Assembly (NCBI RefSeq): GCF_040954645.1
Contig: NC_092806.1
Location: 163,056,328-163,120,327 of the forward strand
DNA length: 64,000 nt
Origin: Diabrotica undecimpunctata
Lineage: Eukaryota > Arthropoda > Insecta > Coleoptera > Chrysomelidae
Direction of reading: 5' to 3'
The notes below the pieces were generated by a model. That model made no database searches. It was not told the origin of the DNA and saw only the letters and a program-made list of their open reading frames with translations. The translations under genes were made by a program, and so were the position numbers. This document shows positions 22,493-33,350 of this stretch, in pieces (positions within the stretch are counted from its first letter, which is position 1; each line of letters opens with the position of its first letter).

Positions 22493-22596
22493 GATTCGAG
22501 CACGGGAAGTTTAACGAATTTGTCCTCCTAGGCCATATATTTGGCCATTTAATTTAATAAAGCGATAGCGGCTTTCGCTAAAAGATTATATCTTTT

Positions 22597-22608
22597 AGTA
22601 ACATTATG
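22597..22608. repeat. Right target-site duplication of retrozyme (12 bp)
   Basis: AGTAACATTATG, identical to 21530-21541, directly follows the last retrozyme base (...ATATCTTTT). Confidence 0.85.
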
Positions 22609-22941
22609 TGTTTAGTCAATCATGTAATGTATTGTTTTTGGTAAATTAATAAATTTGTTAAATTTTTAATGTTTTAGATCCAGTCACTTTAGTGACGAGC
22701 AATTAGCAACTACGTGATTATCAAATATATATGTTTTATATGTTTATGTTATAAAAATAATATTTTTAACGTTTTTATACTATCTTTAAGTATTTTACTA
22801 GTAATAACAGAGATACAACTAACTACCAAAGAAAATATTAATTCAGTGTATCTCAACACGCTCAAAATACTGTTTCTAATCTTTTAATAATGTTATTAAC
22901 AACCTATCAATACTTAGAAATCCTAAAAAGTTCAAACTTAC

Positions 22942-23136
22942 CTGTTAAAAATGATAACCTTCTCATGGCAGGAAACGGATGAAATCCCGAAGTATCCAAA
23001 ATGTCTAGTTGATATATTTCACCTCTAATTCTATATATTTTTCTATGAAAGTCTTCGATTGTTGGTGTGTAACCGTCCGTATACTTATGGCCTAAGAATC
23101 TTGCTACAAGGCAGGTCTTACCAACCCTGGATGAAC
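22942..23136 (-). CDS. RASD1: RASD1/RASD2-like small GTPase, internal exon
   Basis: This 195-nt exon encodes 64 whole codons and is bounded by a TTTCAG acceptor (right) and a CAG|GTAAGT donor (left). It continues the P-loop begun in the exon at 34125-34356: GSSRVGKT (G1, GxxxxGKT), then switch I YTPTIEDFHRK (effector Thr), IRGEIYQLDILDTSG (G3), and FHPFPAMRRLSFLTG. The block DFHRK.Y.IRGE.YQLDILDTSG.HPFPAMRRLS.LTG is nearly specific to the Dexras1/Rhes (RASD) family, Ras-like GTPases of G-protein and nitric-oxide signalling in mammals. The G4 (NKGD), G5 and C-terminal CAAX exon(s) should lie further left; I could not find them by eye down to position 1, so they are probably beyond the window. 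The exon is phase 1/phase 1. Confidence 0.93.
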
Positions 23137-23399
23137 CTGAAACAAAAAAATCTAAATTAATCTAAACGGTTAATACATCAAATTACATATTTCGGATTTC
23201 TAAGCGTACATGCTCCTTTTAGCAGATGCATTCAGATTTTGCACTGGTACATTAGCCTTTTTGTATTCTAAGCATAATATTTAGAACAGTATAATTAGAT
23301 TTTACATATCTTAGAACAAAATTTTCATTTTCTTTAAATACCTTAAAACATTTTTTAAGTGATTCCAATGATTGATACCAAATCAGTTTTGAAATTGAC

Positions 23400-24960
23400 T
23401 AAAATAAATTACTGTAAAACATAAATCTGGCCTTGTTCCTAACATAATGTACATAAGTAATCCAATAAGTTGTTTATAAGGCACATTAGGGAGATCATTC
23501 TTATTTTTAATTAAACTTAATTTTGGTTAAATAGGCAGATTCAAGGGTTAACAATAATTCATATTAAATTGGTTTAAAACTTTTAGAATTAAATTCTTCT
23601 GTGAAATTAATAAAAAATCACCTTCCTTTTCAATTTCAATACCCAGAAACACATTTTTATTTGAATTATTAGTTAAGACTTATTTCAAATTCGGATGATA
23701 ATTGCTGTATGTTATTTACATCAATGACATTATTAGATATTATCATCACATCATCTACCCAAATAAGCAAGTAAGTATTACATTTTATATATAAACAGGG
23801 ATCTACAGTAGATCTTCTGAAACTCTTATCAAGTAAAAATAAATGAAACTGATCATACCAACACTTCGGGCTTTGTTTTAATCCATATAAAGCTTTCCTG
23901 AGTTGACACACATAACCTTGCTTAACTTGCGAAAGTCCAGTAGGTGGTTGCATATAAACAGGATCCTTCAATTTTCCATTTAGAATTTTTGAATCTGTTT
24001 TAAGAGCTAATACCAATAGTGCTCTTAAAGTTATTATTCTGGTCACTGGAGTGTAAATACTTTCATTTGGATTAAATTCTTGTTTATAACCTCTTGCAAC
24101 TAGTTGAGCCTTTTTGAAAATTTTTCCATTTTATTTCTTTCTGTATAAATACTTATCTGAACTCTATTGTATTCACCTCATTTAGAGGAAACACCAACTT
24201 TCAAGTTTTAATTTTCTCTAGAACTTATTAACAATGAAGTCTAGGTCTTCTGGTCTTCCAACCACTTTTTATCTTTGGTTGCTTTTTCGTAATATTTGTA
24301 ACTTCAGATAGTAAAATTCCTGCTGAGAGTGCTGTCATGAAGCCATTCATATCCATATCATAGCCATTATATTTAATTGACATCTTTCGTTCTCTATTAC
24401 TTTTTCTTGTAGTCTCATCCTTTTTTTCTTCATTTTCATTTTTGAAATAATCTTTCTCTACATGTTTCCTTTTCTTCAGTAAAAGTTTCGGTTTGTTTCA
24501 CATATTGTTTATCAAATATCACACTTAGAGAAACTTCAATTTTATTATTTAATGGATGTCATAAACGATATCCATTATTACTGTATCCTACCAAATATTT
24601 TTTTGACTTTTTTCATCGAGCTTTCCTCTTACTTTTTAAGGAACGTGAGTCCAAGCCGTTTGATCCAAATATTCGTATCTTTTCTAGATCTATTTTTTTA
24701 TTAAACCAAATTTCTGCTGGAAGTTTACCACTTGGCACTGCAGTAGTTTTTAGTCGATTAATTAGATATATTAAAGCTTAAAATATCTTCAATTTTTTTA
24801 TATTGTAAAATATAAATAAGTTATTATCGAGAAAACTCCATTTAGGAATTGAATGATAACGTCCAATGACTTTAGTACTTGAATACTTATCCAGTAAAAC
24901 TACCGCATCCACTCTATTTGTTAAAGCACGGCCGCTCAAATTACGCTGTTATCGAGTTTT
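23400..24960 (-). pseudogene. Ty1/Copia polyprotein remnant (integrase end, RT)
   Basis: On the minus strand, from right to left: ALIYLINRLKTTAVPSGKLP and AEIWFNKKIDLEKIRIFGSN (integrase C-terminal side, 24640-24790), WHPLNNKIEVSLSVIFD (near 24540), then a 125-codon open frame 24046-23669 with the RT core: LNGKLKDPVYMQPPTGLS, GYVCQLRKALYGLKQSPKCW and LLIWVDDVMI. KALYGLKQSPRxW and the YVDD-like LIWVDDVMI box are diagnostic of Copia. The frame is broken in several places and no LTRs were found. It sits in the GTPase intron in the same orientation as the gene. Confidence 0.88.
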
Positions 24961-25282
24961 CGGCGTTCAAAGAGCATTGCTATTATAGTGAAAACATACC
25001 CTTTTAGCGAGACTATAGATAGATCTAATAAAATACTGCGGTTGTCTATTTTAAATTGGCCAAACGTTGTAAATTTTTGTGGCTTTTCGGAATGTAGCAC
25101 CGACATTGTTATCATTAGGCGTATTTAGCAAAGCATTTTTCTTCAAAATATTTAACATTCTAATGGAAATCAATAGCTCTTAACGTCTTCGACTTAGGAT
25201 ACTTTTAAGATTACTAATACAATCATTTCTTTTTCAATGCGAAAGTTTTCTAAGAAACATTTATAATTTATTAGGACGGAGG

Positions 25283-25435
25283 ACGGAAGGATTAAAAACA
25301 AGTGAGTCTGGGCAGCAAAAGAATATTCTGGATGAGAAATTTAAGAGAGTGGTTCAGTTGCACTATACACGAACGGTTTAGAACAGCTGTAAGTAAATTG
25401 AGAATATCCTTGAAGCATCAAAGATACCAATAAAA
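25283..25435 (+). pseudogene. LINE 3' tail fragment
   Basis: With shifts, the plus strand reads RVWAAKEYSWMRNLREWFSC and FRTAVSKLRI. This resembles the family A tail (SWLKNLREWF...ELFRAAVSK.RIA), so it is a decayed, truncated copy. Confidence 0.55.
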
Positions 25436-25679
25436 AATGAAATAAACTTGCAGCATGCATATTAAAAAGACAAAACTAGATAATTTAGAAAAGTTTCTTC
25501 CTCTTTTACATGACCACGGCAACAGAACATTATTTAAAGACTTGATAAAAAGCCAGATGACCATAGGACCTAAAGGTTTTGATAATACGGTCGACAACAC
25601 TGATAACAACAGTGGCTGTGAAGACTGAGTATGGTAGTAGTAAAGTTTTTAATATTTTAATGTTTTTCAGACCTAATAT

Positions 25680-25880
25680 TTAGTTTTTACTACTACTACT
25701 ACTACTACTTGTCGGTTTATAACGTTCTCCGCAGTTTTCCGACTTCCAATCGACACTTAGTCCGGTTGTTCCATAGGTCTTCTTCTATGGCCCTCTCAGT
25801 TCTTTATGTATTCCTTCGCTCCAACTTTTTGACGGTCTACCTCGTTTTCTCTTTCCTTCTGGTTGCCATTTTAATCTTTT
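25680..25880 (-). pseudogene. RTE-type LINE 3' tail, family B, with (GTA)n end
   Basis: On the minus strand: WQPEGKRKRGRPSKSWSEGI, then a stop-containing part and a (GTA)n tail (TACTACTAC on the plus strand at 25689-25710). The nucleotide sequence is close to the plus-strand LINE end at 49120-49285 (AAGGAAAGAGAAAACGAGGT, GGTCTTCTTCTATGGCCCTC in complement), so both are one family. Confidence 0.75.
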
Positions 25881-25939
25881 TTACTACAGTGCTAATAACT
25901 ACTTATCTTAATGGATTGTGCACCTATCGTACCTAACCT

Positions 25940-26940
25940 AAACTTCCATTACGATTTTGTGTGACCATTTTCACAATAAACTTCGGAAACTGTAGACGCA
26001 CACCTACCAACTACAATTAAATCGTGAATGCGCCTGCGGGCTCAGCCACCATTTATTTAACCGCATTCGCCATTTATTTAAGAGCAAAAGCATAAAAAAA
26101 TACAATTATTACTAGCATACATAGAACTAATTGCTGAAACTAGTAGTCATAGTAGTTCTGTGAGCTTTTTTTAGGAGAGTTCTATTCGTGGACTGTTACC
26201 CTTTCCCTTTTCCCGTTAATATACACTTTTTTGATTAGTAAGGCCTTTGCTTTTTATAACATGTAGAGCAATTTTTTTGTATACGAAAGTATCTGTACTA
26301 CATGGGCAAATTAAGCACGTCGAGTTATTAAAGTTTGAACTAAACTATTCTAAATTAAGTCAAATATTTTAGTCCCTCTGCTAAAACTTCATGCAGAACT
26401 TAATTTTGTTTCGTTGGAAGTATAACTCCACGGCAATATTTTCCTTATTTTTAAAATACATTTTATTATCATTCTTTTTTATATACTCATACGGGATTTT
26501 ATTGTCAATTATATTTCAAACTTCAACCTTTCTTTGTATTCATTCTCGTAAGTCTGGATTCAAGAAAAGCGTTTTAAGTATTTTTCGAAAATAAAGGTAA
26601 ACTGATTTACCAATACAGCCTTTTGTTAACAAATCGATTGGTAATGTCTCGAATGCTTTCTAAAGTTGACGAAATTTGTTAGCAAGTTATTCCTCTTGAG
26701 ACTACCGTAAATCGCCTTGTTATATAACTCGAATTTATTATAAGTGTACAGAGAAATCAATAAAAAACGTTCACTTTCGTATATAATATTGCGTTCTTTT
26801 ATTTTATTTACGTACGGTAGACATCCAATCCTATTTTTATTTCTTGAAATTTTACATTAAGATATTTTGATAGTCAATTCATTTTATAAAAACTAAGACA
26901 TTGGGTAATATCGGAATAAAAAAAATCAAAACTTATTTTA
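25940..26940. other. Non-coding stretch
   Basis: No gene or element identified; AT-rich with short frames only. Confidence 0.4.
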
Positions 26941-26949
26941 AGGTAGGAA

Positions 26950-27560
26950 AAGTATTTCCTGTAATATCGAAGGTATTTGAGACTCTCCTTCGAAAAGAAT
27001 GAAAACATTTAGTAAAACAAATTACATCATTCAGACCTATCAATTAGGCTTCAGAAATATCATCAAAAAATCATTAGAAGAAAAGAGGGTATATTCTACT
27101 ATATTTCTTTAAGTTGCTGAAGCCTTCGGTAAAGTATGGCATAAGGTTCGATATGTAAACTAAAAACATTCATGTCCAAGCAATATTCGCAAATTTAAGA
27201 GTCTTATATATCTGAAAGACACTTGAATTAAATAAGAAAATACATATGCAGGCATAAGAGAAATTATAGTAAGAGTTTCGCAAGGTAGAGTGCTGGGCCC
27301 GGTCCTTTATTTAGTAAACACGTGCGATATACCTGTATTAAAACAATACCATTGCCACCTTTGCCACCTTTGCTGACGATACTGTCTGCTGATGACACTA
27401 TCAAAGACGCAATAAACACATTACCAACAGCAATTAACAAAATATATTCCTGGACAAAAAACTCAAAAATTAGGCTGTACCGAACAAAAATCAGTCCATG
27501 TTAACTTTATCAACAAAAATATACAAAATATATCATATCTATCTTTATAAAAGGCTAGGG
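26950..27560 (+). pseudogene. Jockey-type LINE RT fragment
   Basis: Through frameshifts the plus strand reads VSQGRVLGPVLYLVNTCDIP (27275-27335; VPQGSVLGP expected), TFADDTV (RT catalytic FADD box, near 27368), then a linker matching NKIYSWTKNSKIRLYRTK (27440-27490) and SVHVNFINK. These are the successive landmarks of Jockey-clade ORF2. It runs directly into the R1-like piece at about 27590. Confidence 0.75.
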
Positions 27561-27589
27561 CGACAAGTTCCACTGTTTTTACGGTAGGG

Positions 27590-28420
27590 TAACTACTAGC
27601 GTCTCAGAAAACTGAGGTATTAGTTCTCAAAGGGACCCGGGAAAAATCCTCTCTTCGCTTTATAGTGGAAGGTGTGGAGGTTGCACCGGTTAAATCAATT
27701 AAGTATCTGGGAGTCTGGTTGTCGGAAGGACTAATGTTCGGAGTACACATCCAAAAGACAGTAGAGAAGGTAACTTGTAACCGAAATCTAAAGGCGTTGA
27801 TACGGCTGATGCCAAACATTTTAAACCCAGGTAGCACCAAAAGAAAGGTGCTAAATGGAGTTTTCCAGTCGGTGGTTACCTACGCTGCCCCCGTGTGGTG
27901 CAGTGTACTCAACACTGCGAAATACGCTAAGATGATGGAGACTTCGCAAAGGCGAATGCTTCTCAGGGTATCTAGCGCATATAGGACAGTTTCGAATGAG
28001 GCTCTATATGTCATTGGAGCGGCGATACCGATCGTTTTATTGTGCAAAGAGCGAGCGAGGATATATGCAAGGAGGATGGATGTAAATATCGATAAGAATG
28101 AGAGAGAAAGAACGATAGTAGAGTGGCAGAGAGAATGGGCGAATGATAGTGGAAAGACAAGGTGGACAAATGAGCTTATTCCCGATCTGAGACCGTGGTG
28201 GGAATGTAAGTTTAGCAAACTGGGCTACTTCCTGACGCAGTTTCTGACGGACATGGTAGTTTCGGCACTTTCACAAATAGAATAGGCAAATCTGCCTCGG
28301 CAGACTGTACTGTTTGTGGAGTACCGGACGCTCTCGCCCACATTTTTAACTGCCAGAGATGGGCAAATGAGAGGGGAGATTTTGTAATGATAGACACTGT
28401 TTTAAGAGGTTAAGATTAAG
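27590..28420 (+). pseudogene. R1-clade LINE ORF2 C-terminal part
   Basis: A 206-codon open frame (27665-28285) preceded in another frame by QKTEVLVLKGPGKN. It contains VAPVKSIKYLGVWLSEGLMF (after the RT core), VLNGVFQSVVTYAAPVWCSV, QRRMLLRVSSAYRTVSNEAL, and VLLCKERARIYARR. A frameshift near 28250 moves the C-terminal zinc-finger part to another frame: GHGSFGTFTNRIGK, CTVCGVPDALAHIFNCQRW (Cys-Cys-His-Cys). This is the classic R1 ending. R1 relatives normally target specific sites, but this copy is 5' truncated in an intron. Confidence 0.85.
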
Positions 28421-28454
28421 TAAACCGACAGTGATCCATATTATGAGAGAGAAT

Positions 28455-29330
28455 ATACAGGGTGATTGATTAGTGTGAGGAAGCTGAGTAGATCTGTTAT
28501 AGTAAAAATTACAAAAAAAAGTTATTGACAAAAATTGTAGGCAGCTTTAAACTACACATTTTAAAATTAGTTACAATCTTACAGGGTGTTCCATAAGATG
28601 GTGGCAGAACAAACTTATGTTTCTTTTAACAGAACATCCTGTATTTTATTTTAAATTTGAAATCTGCTTCACTTCCACATCACAACAATGTAAAGTTTTA
28701 TTATGTTATACCGATTATTTAAAAAGTTATAACCAATATTACCTGAAAATCGTATTAAGTTTAACTCCCTGTATAGGTAAAACGGAGTATAGGAACATTG
28801 ATCTATTGCAACCATAGTTTTTTAATAATTGTTAACAATTATAAAACATAATCGTTTTTATAATATTCGTTAAATCAAATAAAGGATAAGTCAAAATGCA
28901 AGTACATTATTTTTTTGATAATTTTAAATAGAACAAAGTATTAGTTTGGTAGATATATATTTTAACGTTTACCAATAATTATTGTGAGTTGGCCATGATT
29001 GACTTGTCAGAAACTGACAGTTTGACATTATTGTTTATTAATTCAGTATTGGGATACACCGTAAATTAGCAACAATTATTATTTAGTAATTCAGTAATTA
29101 ATTCAATTTAAATTAGCAATAGTGAATTTTACTACTGATGAAATGGTAAATATGATCTGGATATTGGGAGAATGCAATAAAAATTCATTACTATCAGCTA
29201 GAATTGATCAAGAACGGTTTCCAGATAGGCGGCAACCTAGACAAGATACATTTGAAATATTAAAAGATCGATTTAACCACACATTTGGCACCCAAGAAAA
29301 TTTACAATACCCATATTAAAAAAAAATAGG
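28455..29330 (+). pseudogene. DUF4817 / DDE-type transposon: 5' part and HTH domain
   Basis: A 66-codon frame (29122-29319) reads NFTTDEMVNMIWILGECNKN, SARIDQERFPDRRQPRQDTF, EILKDRF. This is the DUF4817 helix-turn-helix found at the N-terminus of many arthropod IS630-like (DDE_3) transposases. The expected initiator ATG is GTG here, and the DDE domain is absent. Upstream, TACAGGGTGATT (28458) and ACAGGGTGTTCC (28581) are typical end sequences of this element group. Confidence 0.65.
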
Positions 29331-30090
29331 TAAAATTTATAAAAATGAATAAAAATAAATAAAAAATATACGGATATAATAAATACGGAGGTGTCAGTCG
29401 ACCAAAAACCAATATTTTTTAATATTCAATTTTCAATTTACAGCTTCAAGTAAAAATTTTTTGTATTCAAAATCAATCAGTTAAAACAAATTACATTTAT
29501 TGGTCTTTTAATCAATTCGTCAAATACTCGGTTATAAAATTAAACGGATATGGTAGATAATACTATTAAGTTAAATCGAATTTATACGTTGTAGATACAC
29601 TGCAGCGAATTATAAATTATTGACAACAATTCGATGTTCGGTTCAATGTGTCTCTTCGATGCACGTATAGAAAACTATGTAAAATAAATAAAATATTCGC
29701 TTGGTTAAAAATTTATATCGCGTTTTCATAAAATTTACATTAAAATTTATTAAGACATATTCGGTGAAATATTATTTAAAATTCTGTTGACAAATTTATT
29801 GGTAGGTCAAATATAATGGTAATGAGTGGTCTCTCTATGAGTATATTTTTGAGAGTGCACCAAAATTAATGGATCTTATAATTTTATAGATATATAAAAA
29901 CTTTGTAAATGCTTGCTTTTTAACAACACAAACAAAAATTAAAACCAAGAGCATAATTGGTTGATATTTATATAACGATTGTCTAAATATTTCCGCAAAA
30001 TATAAATTTAAAGTCAGTTGCATCTCGATTGTTTTTTTTTCCCTATTTTCCTCTTCTTTTTTTCTTATATCTTTTTTTGTCCTCAGGCGT
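29331..30090. other. Non-coding stretch
   Basis: No recognisable feature; AT-rich. Confidence 0.4.
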
Positions 30091-30094
30091 CGGA

Positions 30095-30190
30095 TACAGA
30101 CAAATAAATCGTGCCCCAATGGGCTTTCCACTATCTCCAATAATTGCCAATATTTTTATGAAAACTTTCGATACCCGAGCACTATGCACA
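30095..30190 (+). pseudogene. Penelope-like RT motif fragment (plus strand)
   Basis: The plus strand reads INRAPMGFPLSPIIANIFMK, equivalent to the GAPMGSPLSP..AN.FM motif of Penelope reverse transcriptase. It is opposite in orientation to the larger copy at 30260-32290, so it is a separate fragment or an inverted 5' piece. Confidence 0.6.
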
Positions 30191-30259
30191 TCAATGTTCA
30201 AGAATATAATAGCAGTCGTTACTTGCATTCCAACTCTCATCATTTACCTTCACAAATTA

Positions 30260-32290
30260 ATAGTCATTAATACCCTTGTCTGCAGATCAATACGCCTTTG
30301 CGATGGTGCTAGTGGAACCTCTGAGCTCTTTAGTTTAAAACAAGCCCTTCTTCTTGGCACTTCCCCTACTTTCTCTGTTGTACCCTTTACATATGGTAGA
30401 ATTACTTTTGCAATCGGTTTTTCCTCTTCTGTTCGATCCTAAATTATTTTTTGAGCATCGTGTGCATTTTCAATGGTATATGCTGAAAAGCCGTTTTTTT
30501 AGTGCTGTTTTCACATTATGCGTTTCTTTATCTGTTAGTCTTTCGGATCGTGTCATCAGGGTTTTAATGACTAAATGTAATTGTGCAGGATGGTGATGTG
30601 AATCGGTATGTAAGAATCTGTCGGTAGGTGTGGATTTTCTGTATACTGTGTGTCCTATGTACTAGTCTTTCTTCTTTATTATTAACACATCTAAAAATGG
30701 CAGTTGTTCGTTTTCTTCCAGTTCCATAACAACTGGATTTTATGGTGTATATTATTGATTTACCTGTATATGTATACAGGATATTATGTGTATATTATGT
30801 ATTATGTGTATATTATGGATTTACCTCCAAGGGAAAGTAAATGGTAAGAGAGGACCGGGAAGAAGACGCATTTCCTGGCTTCAAAATTTGCGAAAGTGGT
30901 ATAACACGACTACCACTGAACTGTTCCGCGCTGCAATAAGCAAAGTGAAGATAGCCGTGATGATCGCCAACGTCCGGAACGGATAGGCACTTTAAGAAGA
31001 AGAAGATATTATTGATGTGTTCTAAAAATACCTTTAGTTTTTCTTCTCCATGTGTCCATATTATAAAAGTGTCATCCACGTACCTAAGCCAAAGTTTGGG
31101 TTTGCGTTCGGTTATTTCTATTGCTCGCTGTTATATTTCTTGCATAAATAGATTTGCTATTACCGGTGACAGTGGTGAACCCATAGGTGCTCCTTCAACT
31201 TGTTTATATCTTTGCTCCTTATAGATGAAATATGTGTTATTTCAGCAGTGCTTTGTAAGATTTAGAGTATCCTGTGGTATTGGATACTTTTTGCTTATAA
31301 CCTCTAATGATTCATCTATAGGAATATTCGTAAAAAGTGAAACCACATCGAAGCTGACTAATAAATGTCCCGGCACAAGAGCCACAACTTTTATACGTTC
31401 GATGAAGTGGCTTGCATTCTTGGGGTAAAAATCCGCTTCTTTTGCATATGGTTGTAGCTGTTCAGCCAAAAATTTTGCCAGTGTTTGTAGAAAAGATCCG
31501 ATAGACCTACCTATTGGTCGCAATGGTAATCCTGTCTTATATACCCTGGGTAGGCCGTAAAGTTTTGCACATCTTGACAACTTCTATTTAGATATAATAA
31601 GATGAAACTCATGTTCTTTCTTGATGTCTGAGGCTTTGATCTTGGCTTTTGTTACTTTTTCTAGATATTTTGTGGGGTCCGACGAGGTCCTTTGATATGT
31701 CGTATCGTTTAGGATATCGTTTATTTTCGCTTCGTAGTCTTGAATATTCATTACTACCGTGGCATTGCCTTTGTCAGCTGGGAGCACAAGATTTCTTTGT
31801 TGTTCTTCAAATTATGTAAGGCGTCTTTTTCTTCGTGGGTTAAATTTTTTTTTGATGGTTTGGCTGTTCTTAATATTTTTGATACATCTTGGCGTATGAT
31901 CTCCGCTGTTTCTGCTGGGAGATTAGTAATAGTAGTCTCAACCTTGGTAATAATATTTTCTACTGGAATTCGTGCAGGTGCAACAGCAAAATTGAAATCA
32001 TTTAAAAAAACACTATTTGTGGCTTCATCCAATCTCAGATAGTTTTTCTTCCTTCTTTGGCCGCTGTGTAGTAAAAAATTTTAAAACTTTTTAATTTGTA
32101 TTTTCTTAGTAAGGTCCAAGTCTACTTCTGCTCGGAAGTTTGTCAGTTTATCAAAAAAATTCCACAGTATTGGATGAATTATATTACTTAGCTTAAGGTG
32201 CAACTGTAATGACTCTAAATTCATTTTGTCGATGTCTCGTCTGATATCATAGATCACTATAAGTAAACGATCTGTTATCAATAAAATGTA
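30260..32290 (-). pseudogene. Penelope-like element, most of RT, interrupted by a LINE tail
   Basis: On the minus strand, in order: an N-terminal region (frames at 32281-32081 and 32032-31754), [20 protein letters not shown] (31787), YGLPRVYKTGLPLRPI (about 31550), LVSFDVVSLFTNIPIDESL (about 31360), EGAPMGSPLSP (about 31200), LRYVDDTFIIWTHGEEKL with the intact YVDD box (about 31090), then after an inserted LINE, MELEENEQLPFLDVL (about 30720), RYLHTDSHHHPAQ (about 30600) and LPYVKGTTEKVGKVP (about 30380). Several frameshifts break it. The GIY-YIG nuclease part is missing on the left. Confidence 0.88.
30760..31005 (+). mobile_element. LINE family A 3' tail inserted in Penelope element, 11-bp target duplication
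   Basis: A 246-bp insert ends in AAGAAGAAG and encodes GPGRRRISWLQNLRKWYNTT, ELFRAAISKVKIAVMIANVR before its stop. It splits the Penelope reading frame at EHINNI. ATATTATTGAT occurs on both sides (30749-30759 and 31006-31016), an 11-bp target duplication. It is 5' truncated, as usual for LINEs. Confidence 0.85.
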
Positions 32291-32734
32291 TTAATATAAA
32301 TATAGAATGAGAAATATGAAAACACGACAAAATATTGTGTACTTGAAAAGTTAGCAAAAAGATCCAGTGTTCTCTGACAATATCTTGGAATTAGTGACAA
32401 ACAACTTTTAACGATGTATATTGTACTCTGCTTTCAGCCGTGAGCTTTAACAGGTCGTAAAATTTCTTTTACAGATACTATAAAGGTGAAATATATTTTT
32501 TGTACAGTTAGAAATACAAGGTAAAGAAGGAAAATGTTTTATTTTATATATGATAATAATATTTGGTGTAAATTATGATAAAAATTACAAGTAAAAATAT
32601 TTTAATTACTAGATTATTTAATTCAAGCGGGAACCTGAAACAAGGAAAAGAAATTGGATCTATTAAACCGACTGGATTTTATAAATATTATAATGTAAAA
32701 AAATTATATAGAACTACATGATTATTATCACCCA

Positions 32735-32890
32735 GCTTACTGTGTCTAAAGTTGAAGATAGGCCTTCTTTAATTTCTTCCAGTTCTCTTGGTCTTGAGTT
32801 TCTTGCAGCCAATTTCCAGCGATTCTTTTGATATCGTCTGCCCATCGTGACGGTGGCCTACCTCTGCTTCTTCTGTCTGATTCAAAGTTT
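32735..32890 (-). pseudogene. RTE-like LINE 3' tail
   Basis: On the minus strand: SDRRSRGRPPSRWADDIKRI, AGNWLQETQDQENWKKLKKA, a stop. This is the conserved basic end RGRP..RW.DDI....W of RTE-like insect LINEs. Confidence 0.75.
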
Positions 32891-33350
32891 TTTCTAAAAC
32901 CTACCAGTTTTCTAGGTTTAAAAAAAAGCCAATTTTGTTTCCACTCTATTTGCTATGATTCTTGTAAATAACTTGTGGTTGAAGTGGTTGATGGGTAAGT
33001 CATTTTTAAGTATGTTAAATCGATCTTTCTGTGTAATAAAATGGTAAGTGCACCGTACCCCCTTATAGGTGTTTCACTTTCGTGCAGACAGAAGTTGAAC
33101 GATTCCTTTATATTCTATAAAAAATAATCTCCTCTAATCTTTGCAACTTTTATAACGATATTATTTTTTACTCAAGCTTTATTTCTTTACATTTGTTTCA
33201 GTGCGTTCCTTATTTCGTCTGTTGATATATCAGGCATTAATTCTGACATTTGGTTGATTGATTTTTTTCCTGATTTCTCCAACTTTTTTGTTTGCTACTT
33301 ATTATAACTTGATTGACTTCTGTATAATTCTGTATAGAAATCTACAATAC
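32891..33350 (-). pseudogene. RTE-like LINE RT fragment
   Basis: The minus strand contains KLFTRIIANRVETKLAF-like wording near 32950, typical of the RT N-terminal region (ILSHISKLFTKIIANRL). The rest is decayed. Support is weaker than for the neighbouring pieces. Confidence 0.45.

Larger units (their letters stand above)
21542..22596. mobile_element. Hammerhead-ribozyme retrozyme array (one inverted, three direct 319-bp units)
   Basis: This 1,055-bp insertion is flanked by a 12-bp target duplication. It comprises a partial inverted unit (21542-21754) followed by direct units whose equivalent bases are exactly 319 bp apart (21788, 22107, 22426). Each unit carries a type I hammerhead ribozyme. 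Other structured parts are a perfect AAAACGATAT/ATATCGTTTT hairpin and AAAAGAT/ATCTTTT. There is no protein. Tandem monomers with self-cleaving ribozymes and variable-length target duplications match metazoan retrozymes: non-autonomous retroelements copied through small circular RNAs, probably by a Penelope-type reverse transcriptase. The inverted first unit resembles Penelope insertion structures. The last unit ends 17 bases past AAAGCGATAGCGG..., so the array is not a whole number of units. Confidence 0.88.

Noticed and set aside
21593..22503. Four 63-75-codon frames beginning MLESVSIKCYDHFGLAQPHQ on both strands
   Set aside because: They are translations of the hammerhead repeat units read on the strand opposite to each ribozyme. 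The repetition comes from the repeat, not from a protein family.
21542..22596. CRISPR-like or ordinary satellite array
   Set aside because: There are no short repeats with unique spacers, and flanking target duplications show a discrete mobile insertion.
1..22941. Missing RASD C-terminal exon (NKGD box, CAAX)
   Set aside because: I looked on the minus strand for GDVFILVFSLD- and NKGD-like coding and found none; a profile search would be needed to be sure.
27604..28218. Antisense frames of 78 and 112 codons opposite the R1-like frame
   Set aside because: They are shadows of the R1 coding sequence on the other strand.
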